Shown: positions 1-12,300 of the stretch, piece by piece
How the letters are laid out: each line of letters starts with the position of its first letter
Numbering within the stretch: position 1 is the stretch's first letter
Assembly: GCF_000189635.1 (NCBI RefSeq)
Contig: NW_002476559.1
Location: 558,001 to 622,000, forward strand
Reading direction: 5' to 3'
From: Tetrahymena thermophila SB210
Lineage: Eukaryota > Ciliophora > Oligohymenophorea > Hymenostomatida > Tetrahymenidae
DNA: 64,000 bases
Position numbers and translations under genes: made by a program
Notes under the pieces: model-generated
What the model was told of the DNA's origin: nothing
Seen by the model: the letters and a program-made list of their open reading frames with translations, nothing else
Database searches by the model: none

Positions 1-451
1 TTATTTATTTTATTTCTGTTATAATTTTTTTATATTAAAAATAAATTTTGAAAATATTATTTAATAAATTGAACAAAAATTTTTTATTTTGGAATTTTGA
101 TCTACTTATCATATAATAATATTCTCATCAAAAATCTAAATATGATGTCAACTTTTATTATTTATTTTAGGTCAAAGCAAAGCTTTAACTCTTTCAAATT
201 TAATTAAAATCATAAATGAAAGAAAGAAAGATACATATCAAATAGATATACCTATAGATAGATAGATTGGTTGATTAACCTGATTGATTGATGGATTGAA
301 AGAAAGAAAGAAAAAAGAGAAAGAGAAAGAGAAAAGAGTTTTTTTGGTCAAAAAAAGATATTCTAGATTAAATCTAAATTAATTTAATTAACTATATAGC
401 ATAAAAAAATCCTTATTTAAGCATTTACACTTGTTTCTATTAATTTAGAAA
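1..451. other. Intergenic, AT-rich with purine microsatellites
   Basis: No gene is seen. The stretch is AT-rich and holds a run of GAAA, GATA and GATT short tandem repeats from about 217 to 345, just upstream of the first gene. No promoter element is recognisable. Confidence 0.6.
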
Positions 452-1449
452 ATGTCCCTTAATCCTTGGGCAGGAAGACCCTTTAAAGCAGTCTTTGGGT
501 TCTTCTTTATTTGCTTTTGCATGAGTCTGCCATTACAGTTTATTTACATTTACAAAAAAGCACTTGAAGGCAATATTTTTATGATAATTATTTCTTTGCT
601 CTAAATATACTTCCAGTATTTTGCTAAAGTGAAGGCTTAGCCTGCTTTAATCAAATTTACTAAGTGGATGCATTACGAAAAATACTTTGAAGAATTTAAT
701 TTTCATTAGGTTGAAGAGCATCTTTAGGAAAAAGATTCAATTTTCGCAGTTCATCCCCATTATATGTTTACTTATGGTCTAGTTTTAAATTACTATCAAG
801 GAAATTTTGGAAAAAATTTAGCAGTTCTTACAACTAGAAGCTTATTAATGCTTCCAGGGTATGGTCTTCTGCATTAATTAACAGGCCTATAAGGAGTAAA
901 TTATATTTTTATCATTTTTCTATAGTTTTTTTATGCAATATTTACTATGCTAATTTTATTTTTTATGTTTTTAAGGTTGATGCAGAAAATATGAAAAAGT
1001 TAATGAAAAACCACCAAAATTTTGCCTTAGTTCCTGGTGGATTTGAAGAAGCTACCTTAACAACTAGAAATGAATAAAAAATATTTGTTAAAAATCGTAA
1101 AGGATTTATTAAATATGCGATTTAAGGAGGATACACTATCTACCCTGTATATATTTTTGGAGAATCTAAAGCTTATCATTATATTGAAAGCTTTCTTAAT
1201 TTGCGTTTAGCTTTAAATAAAATTAAAATGGTTGGCGTTTTCTTTTGGAGTAGATTTGGCCTGATCATTCCTGAATGGAAAGTTAAAATTAATACAGTTG
1301 TAGGAAAAGCTTTGAAATTCCCTTAATCTGATAATCCATCTAAAGAATTAATTGATAAATGCCATGCAGAATATATTGAAGCCATAAAAAATCTCTATTA
1401 CTCTCATAGGGAAAAGTTTGGTGAAACTGCTGAATTAGCTATCTATTGA
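452..1449 (+). CDS. DGAT2-family diacylglycerol/monoacylglycerol acyltransferase
   Basis: Two exons (452-895 and 976-1449) joined by an 80-nt GT..AG intron encode about 305 residues ending at TGA. Seen: N-terminal hydrophobic segments (about residues 12-50), then AVHPHYMFTYGL at the position of the family's catalytic HPHG block, then LVPGGFEEA and VKNRKGFIKYAI followed by YPVYIFGE, which match the conserved glycine-rich and RKGF blocks of DGAT2/MOGAT enzymes. Family knowledge: these ER and lipid-droplet enzymes transfer an acyl group from acyl-CoA to diacylglycerol or monoacylglycerol to make storage triacylglycerol. The length is slightly below animal DGAT2 (about 350-390 aa) but normal for protist members. 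Substrate (DAG, MAG or wax alcohol) cannot be told from sequence. The start is the first ATG in frame, after AT-rich leader DNA. Confidence 0.88.
896..975 (+). other. Intron in the DGAT2-family gene
   Basis: GTAAAT donor and TTTTTAAG acceptor. Removing it joins codons for Gln-Gly to Val-Asp in phase 0 and keeps the acyltransferase frame open. The interior is T-rich, as is typical of introns here. Confidence 0.85.
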
Positions 1450-2239
1450 TTTTCTACAATTTAAATATATAAATAAATAAATAATAAAATTAACATACTA
1501 CTTTTATCATCTAAATTACATAAAAAGCATACATAAATTAGTTTAAAATTCATAAATACAGTATTACAAAAAATATTTTAATTTTTTATTTTTATTATGT
1601 TCGAAATAAGCATTTTTTATATAAATCATTTATTATTTTGATCAAAATATTTTAAATAACTAATTTTTATATAAAGGAATAAATAATATATTCTCAAGAA
1701 ATTTACTTTCTGATTTTTATAAATAAAAAAAAACTCTAAAATAAGCTTATCTCCCTTTCTATTTACAAAGTTATACTGTAAGTTTCAAAATAAAATACTG
1801 AATTAAGAATATGCAATTATTGGTAACATCTCTAAAAATAAAAAATAATTTTAAGAAACTCGATTCCTAATCATAAACACATATTCCATGCATTCATTCT
1901 CAATAATTAAGGCCATTTTTTAAAAATTATTTAATAAAGCTATCTTTGATAAAAAAATTTTTTGAATCAACTCGCCTTAATTAATGAGAATGCATGCTAT
2001 GTTACAATATAGTGTATGTAATTCCTCAATAATTAAAACCAAATCCATTAACCCTAATCCTAAAAATTTTCTAAATCTTATCTTATATTTTACATACAAT
2101 AAATATATAAATTAAATTAAATTTAAAAAAATTTAAATATTTCAGTAAATTTCAAATTAGCTAAGTATTTCTTTGAACATTTTACAACAAGAATTAAAAA
2201 ATTTTTTATTTTTATATTATATAATTATTTATAGAATTA
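1450..2239. other. Intergenic region between convergent genes
   Basis: No coding signal on either strand. It contains a separated inverted repeat (arms 1887-1913 and 1974-1996), listed separately. The rest is AT-rich sequence between two 3' ends. Confidence 0.6.
1887..1996. repeat. Imperfect inverted repeat (stem-loop), arms about 23-27 nt
   Basis: The left arm begins CATGCATTC and ends AATTAAGGC (1887-1913). The right arm (1974-1996) is its reverse complement apart from a 4-nt insertion in the left arm and one mismatch. The arms are about 60 nt apart. It lies between the two convergent genes. It could be a folded 3'-UTR element or a relic of a small inverted-repeat element. Confidence 0.6.
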
Positions 2240-5200
2240 TCAGCAACTAAATGCAAGTTTTCTCATTTCTATTTCGTGGTCTTTGCCATTTTCTTTTATG
2301 AGTTAAGTTAAATAGCCTAATTTGTTTATAATAATAAAAAATATATATTTTTATTATTTTAAATTTTATATTTTACTATTTGGATTGATAAGCATTTGCT
2401 TTGGAGTATCAAACTCTTTTATTTTTCCTTCATTTAATACTAGAATTTTATCATACTAAATGATTGTTTTAAGACGATGCGCAATAGTGATAACAGTTGT
2501 ATCTTAAAATTCACTTTTAATCATATTTTGTATAATCCAATCTGTTTTTTCATCAATGCTAGCTGTAGCTTCATCCATTAATAGTAGTTTACATTTTCTC
2601 TTTATTTAATTGGATTCTAATTAAACTATATTTTTCTTAAAAATTTAATTTACCAAAATAACACGAGTAAGAGCTATCAGTTATTTTTCTCCTTAAGAAA
2701 AATTTGCTCCTTGAATGTCAACTTTCAACTCTAGCACAACTTTATATCAAGAATAATTATTTTAATTAAATAAAATCAAAAATACTTACTTTGAATATCT
2801 TCTTCATTATACTGATCAACCACATTAAACTTTTAAACTTCAATGGTTTTATTTTCTTATAGATTTTTTATTGGTAAATCTATTTTGTTGTTAATTTAGT
2901 TAGCTTTATTCAACAAAGTTTCCCACAGCTAAACTTTTTTTAGTGCTTGAACAATTTCAGCATTAGAATAAACTTCAAAAGGATCAACATTAGATTTAAT
3001 TGTACCCTAAAACAAAATAGGATCTTAAGGTATCATTGATACATTACTTCTCAGCTCGCTTAATTCTAGTTTTGCGATATTTTACCCATTCAGCAATATC
3101 CTTCCATTCTCCTATTGATTTAATAAAATTTCAAATTAAAAATTGATAAAAATGAATTATTCTTTTACTTCATCAACCAATTCAAGTATGCGGAGCAAGC
3201 CTAAAGTTAAAGTGGATTTTCCACTACCAGTTCTTCCAATCACTCCAATCTGAATTTATTGTATTACAATTACATTAAAATAGTAATAATATTATGATTA
3301 AAATAATACCTTCTCATTAGCTTTTATAGAAAGTGTAATATTATTTAAAATAATTGGTGTGTCTTTTCTATATCTATATGAAACATTTTATATATCTAGG
3401 TCTCCTTACTAAGGCCATTTTTGTACAGTCTTAGACTAATTAGGATCATATAGAGTATCAAAGTCTCTTTCTTAAGGTGTCTCGTTGATATAGTTTAATA
3501 CTCTATGGAAAGAGTTCATTTACAACTCAGTATCACCTAACAATTTGATAGTGATAGGAGTTGTAGTGCTAATTTTTAAAGCCCACGTTAAACTTAAACC
3601 TAAAATATATTTATTTATTTATTTAAGTAAATATTAATCAATTATTACAAATTTTACCTATATGAGCAGCAAGGTAAATGTCATAACCATATATTGATTT
3701 TTAAGCTAGACCCAAATACGCAGAAGCACCAATTATTATTGATGAAAATAAGTCCGTTATTAAATTTAACCAATGACTGCAGAAAAATTGATTAAAAGTT
3801 GCTCTTGTGTGCATATCAATGCACTTACTAAACATCTTGAAGAAATATTTTTCTTTATTAAAGCTTCTAATCTAAATTAAACCTATTTAAAAATTAAAAA
3901 TTTTCATTAAAAAGAGTGAAAAAAAAAATTTTTTTCTTTTAAATTTAATTTAACCTTAATTTAACTCTGTATAAGCTCCTATCATAGGTGATCTTACAAT
4001 ATCAACTATTCTTTTGATTTCACGAGTACATCTGATGTATCTTCTCAGAATGTAATAATAGCAAATAATAATAAATACAGCCACTGCTATAAATATTGGT
4101 GTTATTAACGAAATCATTACAAAGCTGCCAATAAGATTCATTAGGCCACTAATTAGTTACTGTAAAACTAATTAAAGTCTTTTTATAAATTAAAATATTA
4201 TTTTTAAATTCTAAAATTTAAAATAAAATTATTTACAAGTAATCTATTGCGTCAATATCCTTAGAGAAACGAGTAACAATTCTTCCTAGTGGAGTTTTAT
4301 CAAAAAACTCCATTGGGCTTTTAAGCAGTCTTACCAAAAGTTTTCTAAAAATACTTTTAGATATCCTAACAGAAAAAACTAAAAAAGCTAAATATCTGAA
4401 AATGTAGAGAAAGCCGCTTGATATACTTACTCCTATTTTTTATTCATATTTAAAAATTAAACAAAAGCAAAAAAAAATACCTGCGTATATTCCTGCATAC
4501 TAAGTACCATCAAGCTACTTGTAAGCATTTAAACTCCACTGGCCAAGCCACCAATCTGAAAGCCTTTTTATTTGGAAAAAAATTTTTTTTGAATAAAAAT
4601 GAATAAATAATTAATTAATTAATTAAATACATCAATCCTGTTTATGATATTGCAAAAATGAGCAAAGCAATAGAAATATATCCAAAGCCTCCCATCATAA
4701 AATATTCTTTGTAAACATAGAAGGGGACTGAACCTAAGGCCTTTTCTTCATTTTAAATTAGAATTCCTTTCTCCTGTTTTTCTTTATCTTTAGCTTCTTC
4801 AAATGAATTTTAGAAAGATGATTCTTCAGAATTCTATGAGGATGAGCAGTATTTTTCATTATTTGATTTTTCCAAATGAAAATTTTCATTTATAATTTCA
4901 TTTTTTTCATCTTTAATTAGATTTTTTTTAGTTTTATTTTCATTTATTTCATCTTTAATTTCATTTAATTATTTTAAGTTATCTACCTCGCTTATTTCTT
5001 AGGTTTTATTTTTTTCGTTTGTTAGCAAACTAGTCAAAGCTTTTGAATTTTTAGCAGTTAATTCTTAAAAAGAGCCAAAATCCTCTACTTTTCCTTCTTT
5101 GAGAATTGTGATAGAGTCAAAATATTTCATATAATGAGTGTGATGAGTGATAAAGATGATAGTCTTTTGCTTTAAAAACTTTCTGAATACTTTCTTGAAA

Positions 5201-7451
5201 ATGAGTCTACCCACGTGACTATCAAGGGCACTAAGGCAATCATCTACAATATAGATATCTCTATTTGAATAAACAGCCCTTGCTATGCTAACTCTTTATT
5301 TTTAACCTCCGCTGAGATTAACACCTCTTTCACCAATCTCAGTCAAGTCACCTCCTGGTAATTGCTTGATGTCATCCAACAATTAGCATTTGTGTAATAT
5401 TTTTTAATATCTTTTTTGATTATATTCTTCGCCAAATAAGATATTTTCTCTCAGGCTGCAAGATCTTAACCAAGGCTTTATTATAATAATTGATTTAGAA
5501 CAACATTCAAAAAAAATATAATAATATTAATATTTTACTGTTTATGGTATGTAAGCAACAGAACCTTTTACAGCAATCTTACCAGAAGTTTTATTTATTT
5601 CATTGATAAGAGCATGAGCAAGTGTTGTTTTACCACTAGAAAATATGCCATAAATTCCATTGAAAGTTTTAGGTTTGTAGTTGAGATTTATTGAATTCAA
5701 ATAAGGGGAAGTCTTTGGAATTTCATTAATTTTATCTGATTTAAAACTTTTTAGTGTTTCTTCCAATTAGCTCACATTTTCTTTTAACTTTTTCTTTTGT
5801 TAAATTTCTTGCTTTAATTTTTTGATTTTAGTTTTCTAGATAATAAAATTGTCTGGGTTTTTCAAATTATGGAGTTCATTATTTTGACTTTCCCAACTAA
5901 AACACCCTTCAACTATTTTAATTTCTCCTAATTCACAGTCTCTCGTCAGATCTTAATCATAATAATCTAAAGCCTACTCTTCACATTCGTAGAAATGGAT
6001 GATACGATTATAAGAAACTCTAGCTTGTATAAATTTCCCCCATCCAGAAGCTAATTGAATTATCGGTGCTTAAAGCAAGTTAATTAGTGAAAGAGCTGTA
6101 AATGCTTTAGCAGTATTTAGCTAATTATCCAAAATAATGTAAACTACAAAGACTAAAACAGCTATAATACTAGGAGACACTTAGCTGATACAATCAACCT
6201 ATCCTATGTTGAAAAGGAATCCAAACAGAATTTTAATTTCCTAAATTCTTATGCTTTATAATTGCTTCACAACCCAATTCTCCCAAGCATAATATTTGAT
6301 TATCTTAATTCCTATTTATATAAAAATAATTGAGAACAACTTAAGAAACAGTTTAATTTTGATTTACCTTAAAAAAATTCAGTAATTTTCTTACTCCTCT
6401 AATCTATTATAGAAAAAACCTTCATTCTAAAACCAGCTTATTTAGAAGTAATGTGATTAACTAAAATAGAAGCTAGAACAAGCATGGCTTAATTTAATGT
6501 AAAGAATTATTTATTTTAATATTTAGAATTAATCAAATTATTTTACATGGAGCGATAAGACCTATATATCCCAATTCGTATATGATGTATATAGTAGCAG
6601 CTATTACAATTAAAGGTGCTGTCATCGCAGTAAAGGCAAATAGTAAGAATTGAAAAATTTCGATTGAATTCATAATGACAAGATTAGTCATTTTACCTGA
6701 ATCCATGTATTTTCTTCCAGAATTACTTAATTTGAGTAATTTTTCATATAAAATACCAAAAATTTGGTTTGCACTCTTAGTTATTTGTCAAAGTTGGATA
6801 ATAGTAATATCATGATTTAAGATAAATGAAATTAAATAATCAATTTATATAAAAAAATATTTCAGTGATAAAAAATACTCATTCATATATGTATCTAGTT
6901 TAGTGGTATTATTATGTGATACATATATGGTTAATTTAATCAATTAAAAATTACTTAAAAGGTGATCCTATTTGTTAAAAGCGTTAAATGCTACTACAAA
7001 AAGACTTTCAAAGCAAAACAAGCAAACAAAAGACTAGCATAGATATATCCTAGGCTTTGATTTGAAGATTCATCAGCAATATTTTTAACAATTAAATTTA
7101 AAAATATAGGTCCAGCAAACTATTTTTAGTAAAATTTATCAAATAAAATAAATTAGTTAATTGAAATACATTTAAAAGACTCCTTAAATTTTATTAAGTA
7201 CTGTTTCCAGTCTTTCTTCTTCTCTCAAATCGAATAAATCGCATTCTAAAAGTTAAATAAAATTAGATTTGTAAGATTAAAAACAAGTTACCTTTGATCG
7301 ATTTTGAGTTTCCTAATTTTATGACTTTGTTGGTCCATAAAAATAGAGCTTTACTTAAGCACGAAGCCCTGTTTTCTAAATTTGGATTAAAACTATTTTG
7401 TGAATAATTTTAACCAGATTATTCTTTAGTTTTTATCTTTGAGTTTGACAT
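2240..7451 (-). CDS. ABC transporter, subfamily C (MRP-like full transporter)
   Basis: A multi-exon minus-strand gene, start ATG at 7451, stop TGA at 2240. Domain order is membrane domain 1, NBD1, membrane domain 2, NBD2. NBD1 shows Walker [15 protein letters not shown] (near 5640), signature [16 protein letters not shown] and Walker [17 protein letters not shown]2 shows Walker [11 protein letters not shown] (near 3220), a divergent signature FSQGEKQL, Walker [14 protein letters not shown] and the H-loop ITIAHRL. The first membrane domain carries [12 protein letters not shown], the ABCC counterpart of the GKIVNL block. A Lys/Glu/Asn-rich linker follows NBD1 (about 4740-5060). Family role: ATP-driven export of organic anions, glutathione conjugates or drugs across plasma or vacuolar membrane; substrate unknown. 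The last intron must be removed to reach the C-terminus ...RKLAFSC. One small exon of the first membrane domain (around 6850-6960) could not be placed with certainty. Confidence 0.9.
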
Positions 7452-9386
7452 CCTACTAATTTTTTTACAAATTAATTATATATTTATTAATTATCTTAAT
7501 TGAAGCACCTTTTTAAAATGCGAGCCTTAGTATGAATTTCTTTATTATAGATATTGGTAATTCTTTTACAATAATTAATTTACATATTAAAAGCAAAAAT
7601 AAGTGGCATTTAAAATTGTAATTAATACATGATCTGTTAATTTCTTATGTATATATTAATTACTTTTTTATATCGAAATTAAAGGAGACGCAAATCCAAT
7701 ATTTTGATGAATACTGATATCATTTTAAATTTCTGTCAATAGTTTTTAAGGTTTAATATAATTTGTGTTTTATATGCTTTTGAATACTCTATATTTTTTT
7801 AGAATGGAGGAATAAATAAATAATAAAAATTGTACTTTTTTCTAGCCAGACACATATTATCATATAAATAACTATTCTTAGCAAGTAAATAAAAAATATT
7901 AAAAATTATTGAAGCATAAACTTCAAAAAAATATAATTCTTTCTTAACTAAATTTAATTTTAGAGAGAAAATTACTTAAAAATAGTTAATAAATATATAT
8001 TTCCTTTCAGTAATAAAACTACCATTATTTATTAATACTTATATTTTATGGACTAATATAAAATGATGTACTTATCTTTAAATTTTTTTATTTGAATTAT
8101 TAGTAAAAGATGACTATTTTATTTCGAGTAATTATTAAGGCTTATTTTTTGAACAAAGATAACATTTGTATTTAAAAGTTTAATATTTTCTAATTAATTA
8201 TAAGATAAAATCACCTATAATTAATATTTATTATTTATCCAAATTTTTAATAATAAAAAAAACTTTAAAATAATTAAATATTTTTTATACTTTTAACCGT
8301 TTTGAGCAAGTTTTTTTATCATATCTCACTCATCTATCTGAATGAAATATATTTTTTTCAAATAAAATAAAATAGTTTATTATTAAATTTATATTTAAAA
8401 TAAATAAATTATTTAAAATATTTAATAATCTGTAAATAATTTTTTGATAAATTTTAACTATTATATGTTCCAAATAACTATTTTATTTACTCACTTATTT
8501 AATTATTTTTACAGACACCTGTTAATTAGTAATTGGTTTTTATTTATTTTAATTTATATCATATGAGCTTCACAGAGAAAGATTAAATTCCATACACATT
8601 TTTACTTTAAATTTATCAGTCTTGTAAACAAATTTATAAACCTTTTGTCTTTTTACTAAAATTAACTTGAATACATACATAATTTTGTGTTTGAAGTTTA
8701 TCATTGCAATTTATATATTAAATTTTTTATTTTTTAGGTATTTAAAAGGAAGACATTATTTTAATTTATTAAGCTAAAATTTGGGGATAATATTTTTAAA
8801 AATTAGTAAAGAGAAACTCTGCTTTTATTAATATTTTATATTGTTAACATAGGAAAAGCTATTATGAATAATTTTAAAATTCTAACTTTTTTGTGATAAT
8901 TAATTGCTCTTTAAAATTCTTTCTAAATTTAAGAATTATTCAAAGTTAAATTTATTGGAATTTATTAGATAAAATCTAATTAGTTAAAGTAAAGAAGTAA
9001 AAATTTATTAATTTATTTATAAACCTATAATTAATTATCTATCTAGGGATTATTGATGAATTAAATATTTTATATAAAAATATTGTTAGAAGTCAATCAT
9101 TTTTACAAGCCATACTTTGTTTACTAAAAATGATATCAAATAAATAAATTTGAAATGTTTATATTACTATTAATTTGTTGTGTTAAGTAAGATATTTATT
9201 AATTTATTGATATTATTATTAAATAGTAGTAAATATTAAATTATTTGCATTCATTTAATTAATAAACAACATAGAGGAATCAATTTCAAAACATTTAATA
9301 ATTAGTTAGTTAGATAGATAGATAGATTTATAAATAGCTTTTTTATTGGCTAGATTGTTTCAAAAATAATATATAGAATTTACACA
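7452..9386. other. Intergenic region between divergent genes
   Basis: About 1.9 kb of very AT-rich DNA between the divergent ABCC and VPS50 genes, so it must hold both promoters. I saw no frame with coding character, no RNA gene and no recognisable motif. A short GATA run lies near 9311-9330. Confidence 0.6.
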
Positions 9387-12300
9387 ATGTTCTCATAAAA
9401 GACTTTTGTTACTTTGCAAATGGTTTAGTAAGCTCTATTTGGCTCAAGAAACCCAGATGAGCTTAATCCAATCTTTTTTGATAATCTATAAGGTATGCAG
9501 ATTAAAATAAATAAATAAATAAATAAATAAATGATTGATTTTTTTAAGATTTAACATAATTTTAGAGTTAGTTCTAGCTTAAAATTTAGTGCAATTTATT
9601 AATGGATATTATAAAAAGAAACAAGTGATAAGCAGAAGAAGAGATCATCAGTCTAAGAGTTCTTTTAGGCATTTGGGTTACTTAAAGAGAGTTAGATTGG
9701 TGATTTAATTAGCTAAACTAGATCATCTGAAGAAGAATAAACGATTGAATAGATTTTATAGGATGAAGAGCTGGATTATTACTTAGATTAAAGTTTAGGT
9801 GAAGAAGATTTTGTTCATAAGGAATTTAAGAAATTTGATATTAGAGTTGGGCATTATGAATCGAATTAGGAATTAAAAAAGTTAGAAAAGATAAATAGAA
9901 TTATTGAAAAAAGATTAAATAATAATTGCATCAAGCACTACGGAAATATTGCCAAAGGATTAAAAAATATAGAGTCGTTAGGCGATGATAATCTAGTTAG
10001 TTTAGCGAAGATTCAAGTCATAAGAAATATTTTGTAGTCGGCTAAAAATTAAGTAACATCAAATTCAATTAAGGTGATTAGACTGAAGAAGTAATCAACA
10101 AATGCAAAAGTAAAAAATTAATAATTTAATATTTTATTATTTAAGGTTTACTATTCAACTTTTGCTTACATTTACTTCTAATAGAAATACTTTATTGTTT
10201 TAAACGAATTCGACTTGATATTCTATCTATTATTTTATTTTTTAAATAAATAAATACATGAATAAATGAATGAGTGAATCATTCAATTTACTTAATAAAA
10301 ATAGAATTTTGATATTCCATACAGCCAGTTTGTTTGTTTCTTTCTTAAATGTTTTGCTACAATTTTTAATTTAATTTAAAATTAATCTTTTAAATGATAA
10401 TTTGAGTAATTTATTTATTATATCAAAAAGTGCATTTTATAAAAGCTTTTGGATATCTAAAGTTTGGTAGGACAGAGATTTAATTAGATTTCGCAAATAG
10501 TTGTCAAGAAGGATGAGTTTTAGTTTTTAAAGTGCGACTAAGTTTATAAAAATTTAATTGAAATAAAAGATTTGGTTAGTAAATATCGAGATGATTAATT
10601 TAAGGAAATTAAGGCATTTAAGAATATCGAGTCTATGGTTTAGCAAAAACAAAAAATATTGGCTGAAATAGTTATTAAAAATTGGATTTTAATCCATAAA
10701 CAATATGACGAACAGCATCTGTACAACAATCTTCTTTCTTAGTTTATTTTAGAGTAAAAAAAAGAAATTGTATTACTTGAAACTCTAAAGTCTAATATTC
10801 TCATTTAGATATCAGACGAAATCATTCAAGAGGCAGTCTAAAAATTCGTTTTGCTAGAAAACTACGATGAAGAAAATATCATTTTTGTTTTGAATTACAT
10901 TCCTAAGGAAAACTTTTTACCATTTCTGGAAGAAATATTCTCAAAGTTTACAAAGCTTATGGTTAACTATCACTATATCAGCAGGTGGTTTGTAAAAAAC
11001 GACTCTAATGAGAGCAATCTTATTCTCTCAACTGACTGGTCGCAAAAATTGTACGATGATCCTAGTGTTTCTCCAGAGCAGCAAGTTGATATATTTTTAG
11101 ATTACGTACAAAAAAACAAAATAATTTATTTATAAGACAGAAAGATGCTTTGGTAAACAATAGAACATAAAGTTAGGCAGATTATAAACAACACTTATTA
11201 AATTAATTCTTTTTCTGAAACTGAGCTCATAACCTTCTTGAAACTAATTAGTGATTTTATAGGAACTGGTATATAGTATTCAAACTCAGAGTCTGAGAAG
11301 TAAACCACTTTTATTTTTACTAATTTTTTTCTAAAATTTTGATTATATTTTAAATAATTTTTAAAAAATTTTGTTAGAATTTTGATTTAATTTTAAATAA
11401 TTATTATTAAATAAAGCATAAGGCAATGCGTCAACTTGAAGATTGTTAGCTATTACTAATACTTTATTATTAATTTTTAAAAAACTATCTAAAAATGTCT
11501 AAGTGAAGAAAAGTGGGAATAAGTTTAGCAATTAAATTATAATTAAATTTTAAGTGATTTAAATTCAATAATCAATTCACCTTTACAAAGAGAGTTCATT
11601 AATTCTATTTAATATATTCTTCCTGAACTTAAAGTAGAAAATATTGAGTCTTATTCTCCTATAAATAATGCTAGATATATTTAATAAAGTACTCCTAATA
11701 TTAGAAAATCCTCTTTAACTCACATTGATTCTAATAACCCAGAATCTTCTGACACTCCTCATTTATTAAGCTCACCTGAGATCTAAAATAAAAATAAAGA
11801 ACTTAATTCTTCTGAATTCGCTGTAATTTAAAAAACTGAGCTTAAGTTATAAAAGGTAAATATAAAATAACTTGTTATTTTTTATTAGCTTTAAATTTAA
11901 GCATTTAAGTTTTTATTATTAATTTAAATTTTTCATTATTTAGCTTTGAAAAATGATTAATAAATATAATAAAGAGTTCTTAAAATAAAAATTGATGAAG
12001 AAATCATCAATTCAAATCAATTAAAATATTAAAAATTATTTTTCAATATTAATTATTATTTTTAGTTAAAAAGTTTTTTTAATTATAAATAAAAATAAAT
12101 CAACCCTTCAAAATATCAACATAAATAATTACCACCTCTAAATTAAATAAATTCACTATTTTTTAATAGATTTATGTAAATTCTTATAGAGGAGGGAATC
12201 TAATTTTCCATAATTTAGATTTTTAAAATATAAATTAAAATAGAAATTAATCTTTATTTAATATTTAATTCTATTTATTTCAAGGATATATATATCTAAA

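Noticed and set aside
2041-2070. AACCCTAATCC-like string suggestive of a telomere repeat
   Set aside because: It is not tandem, and the expected ciliate repeat here would be CCCCAA; none was seen.
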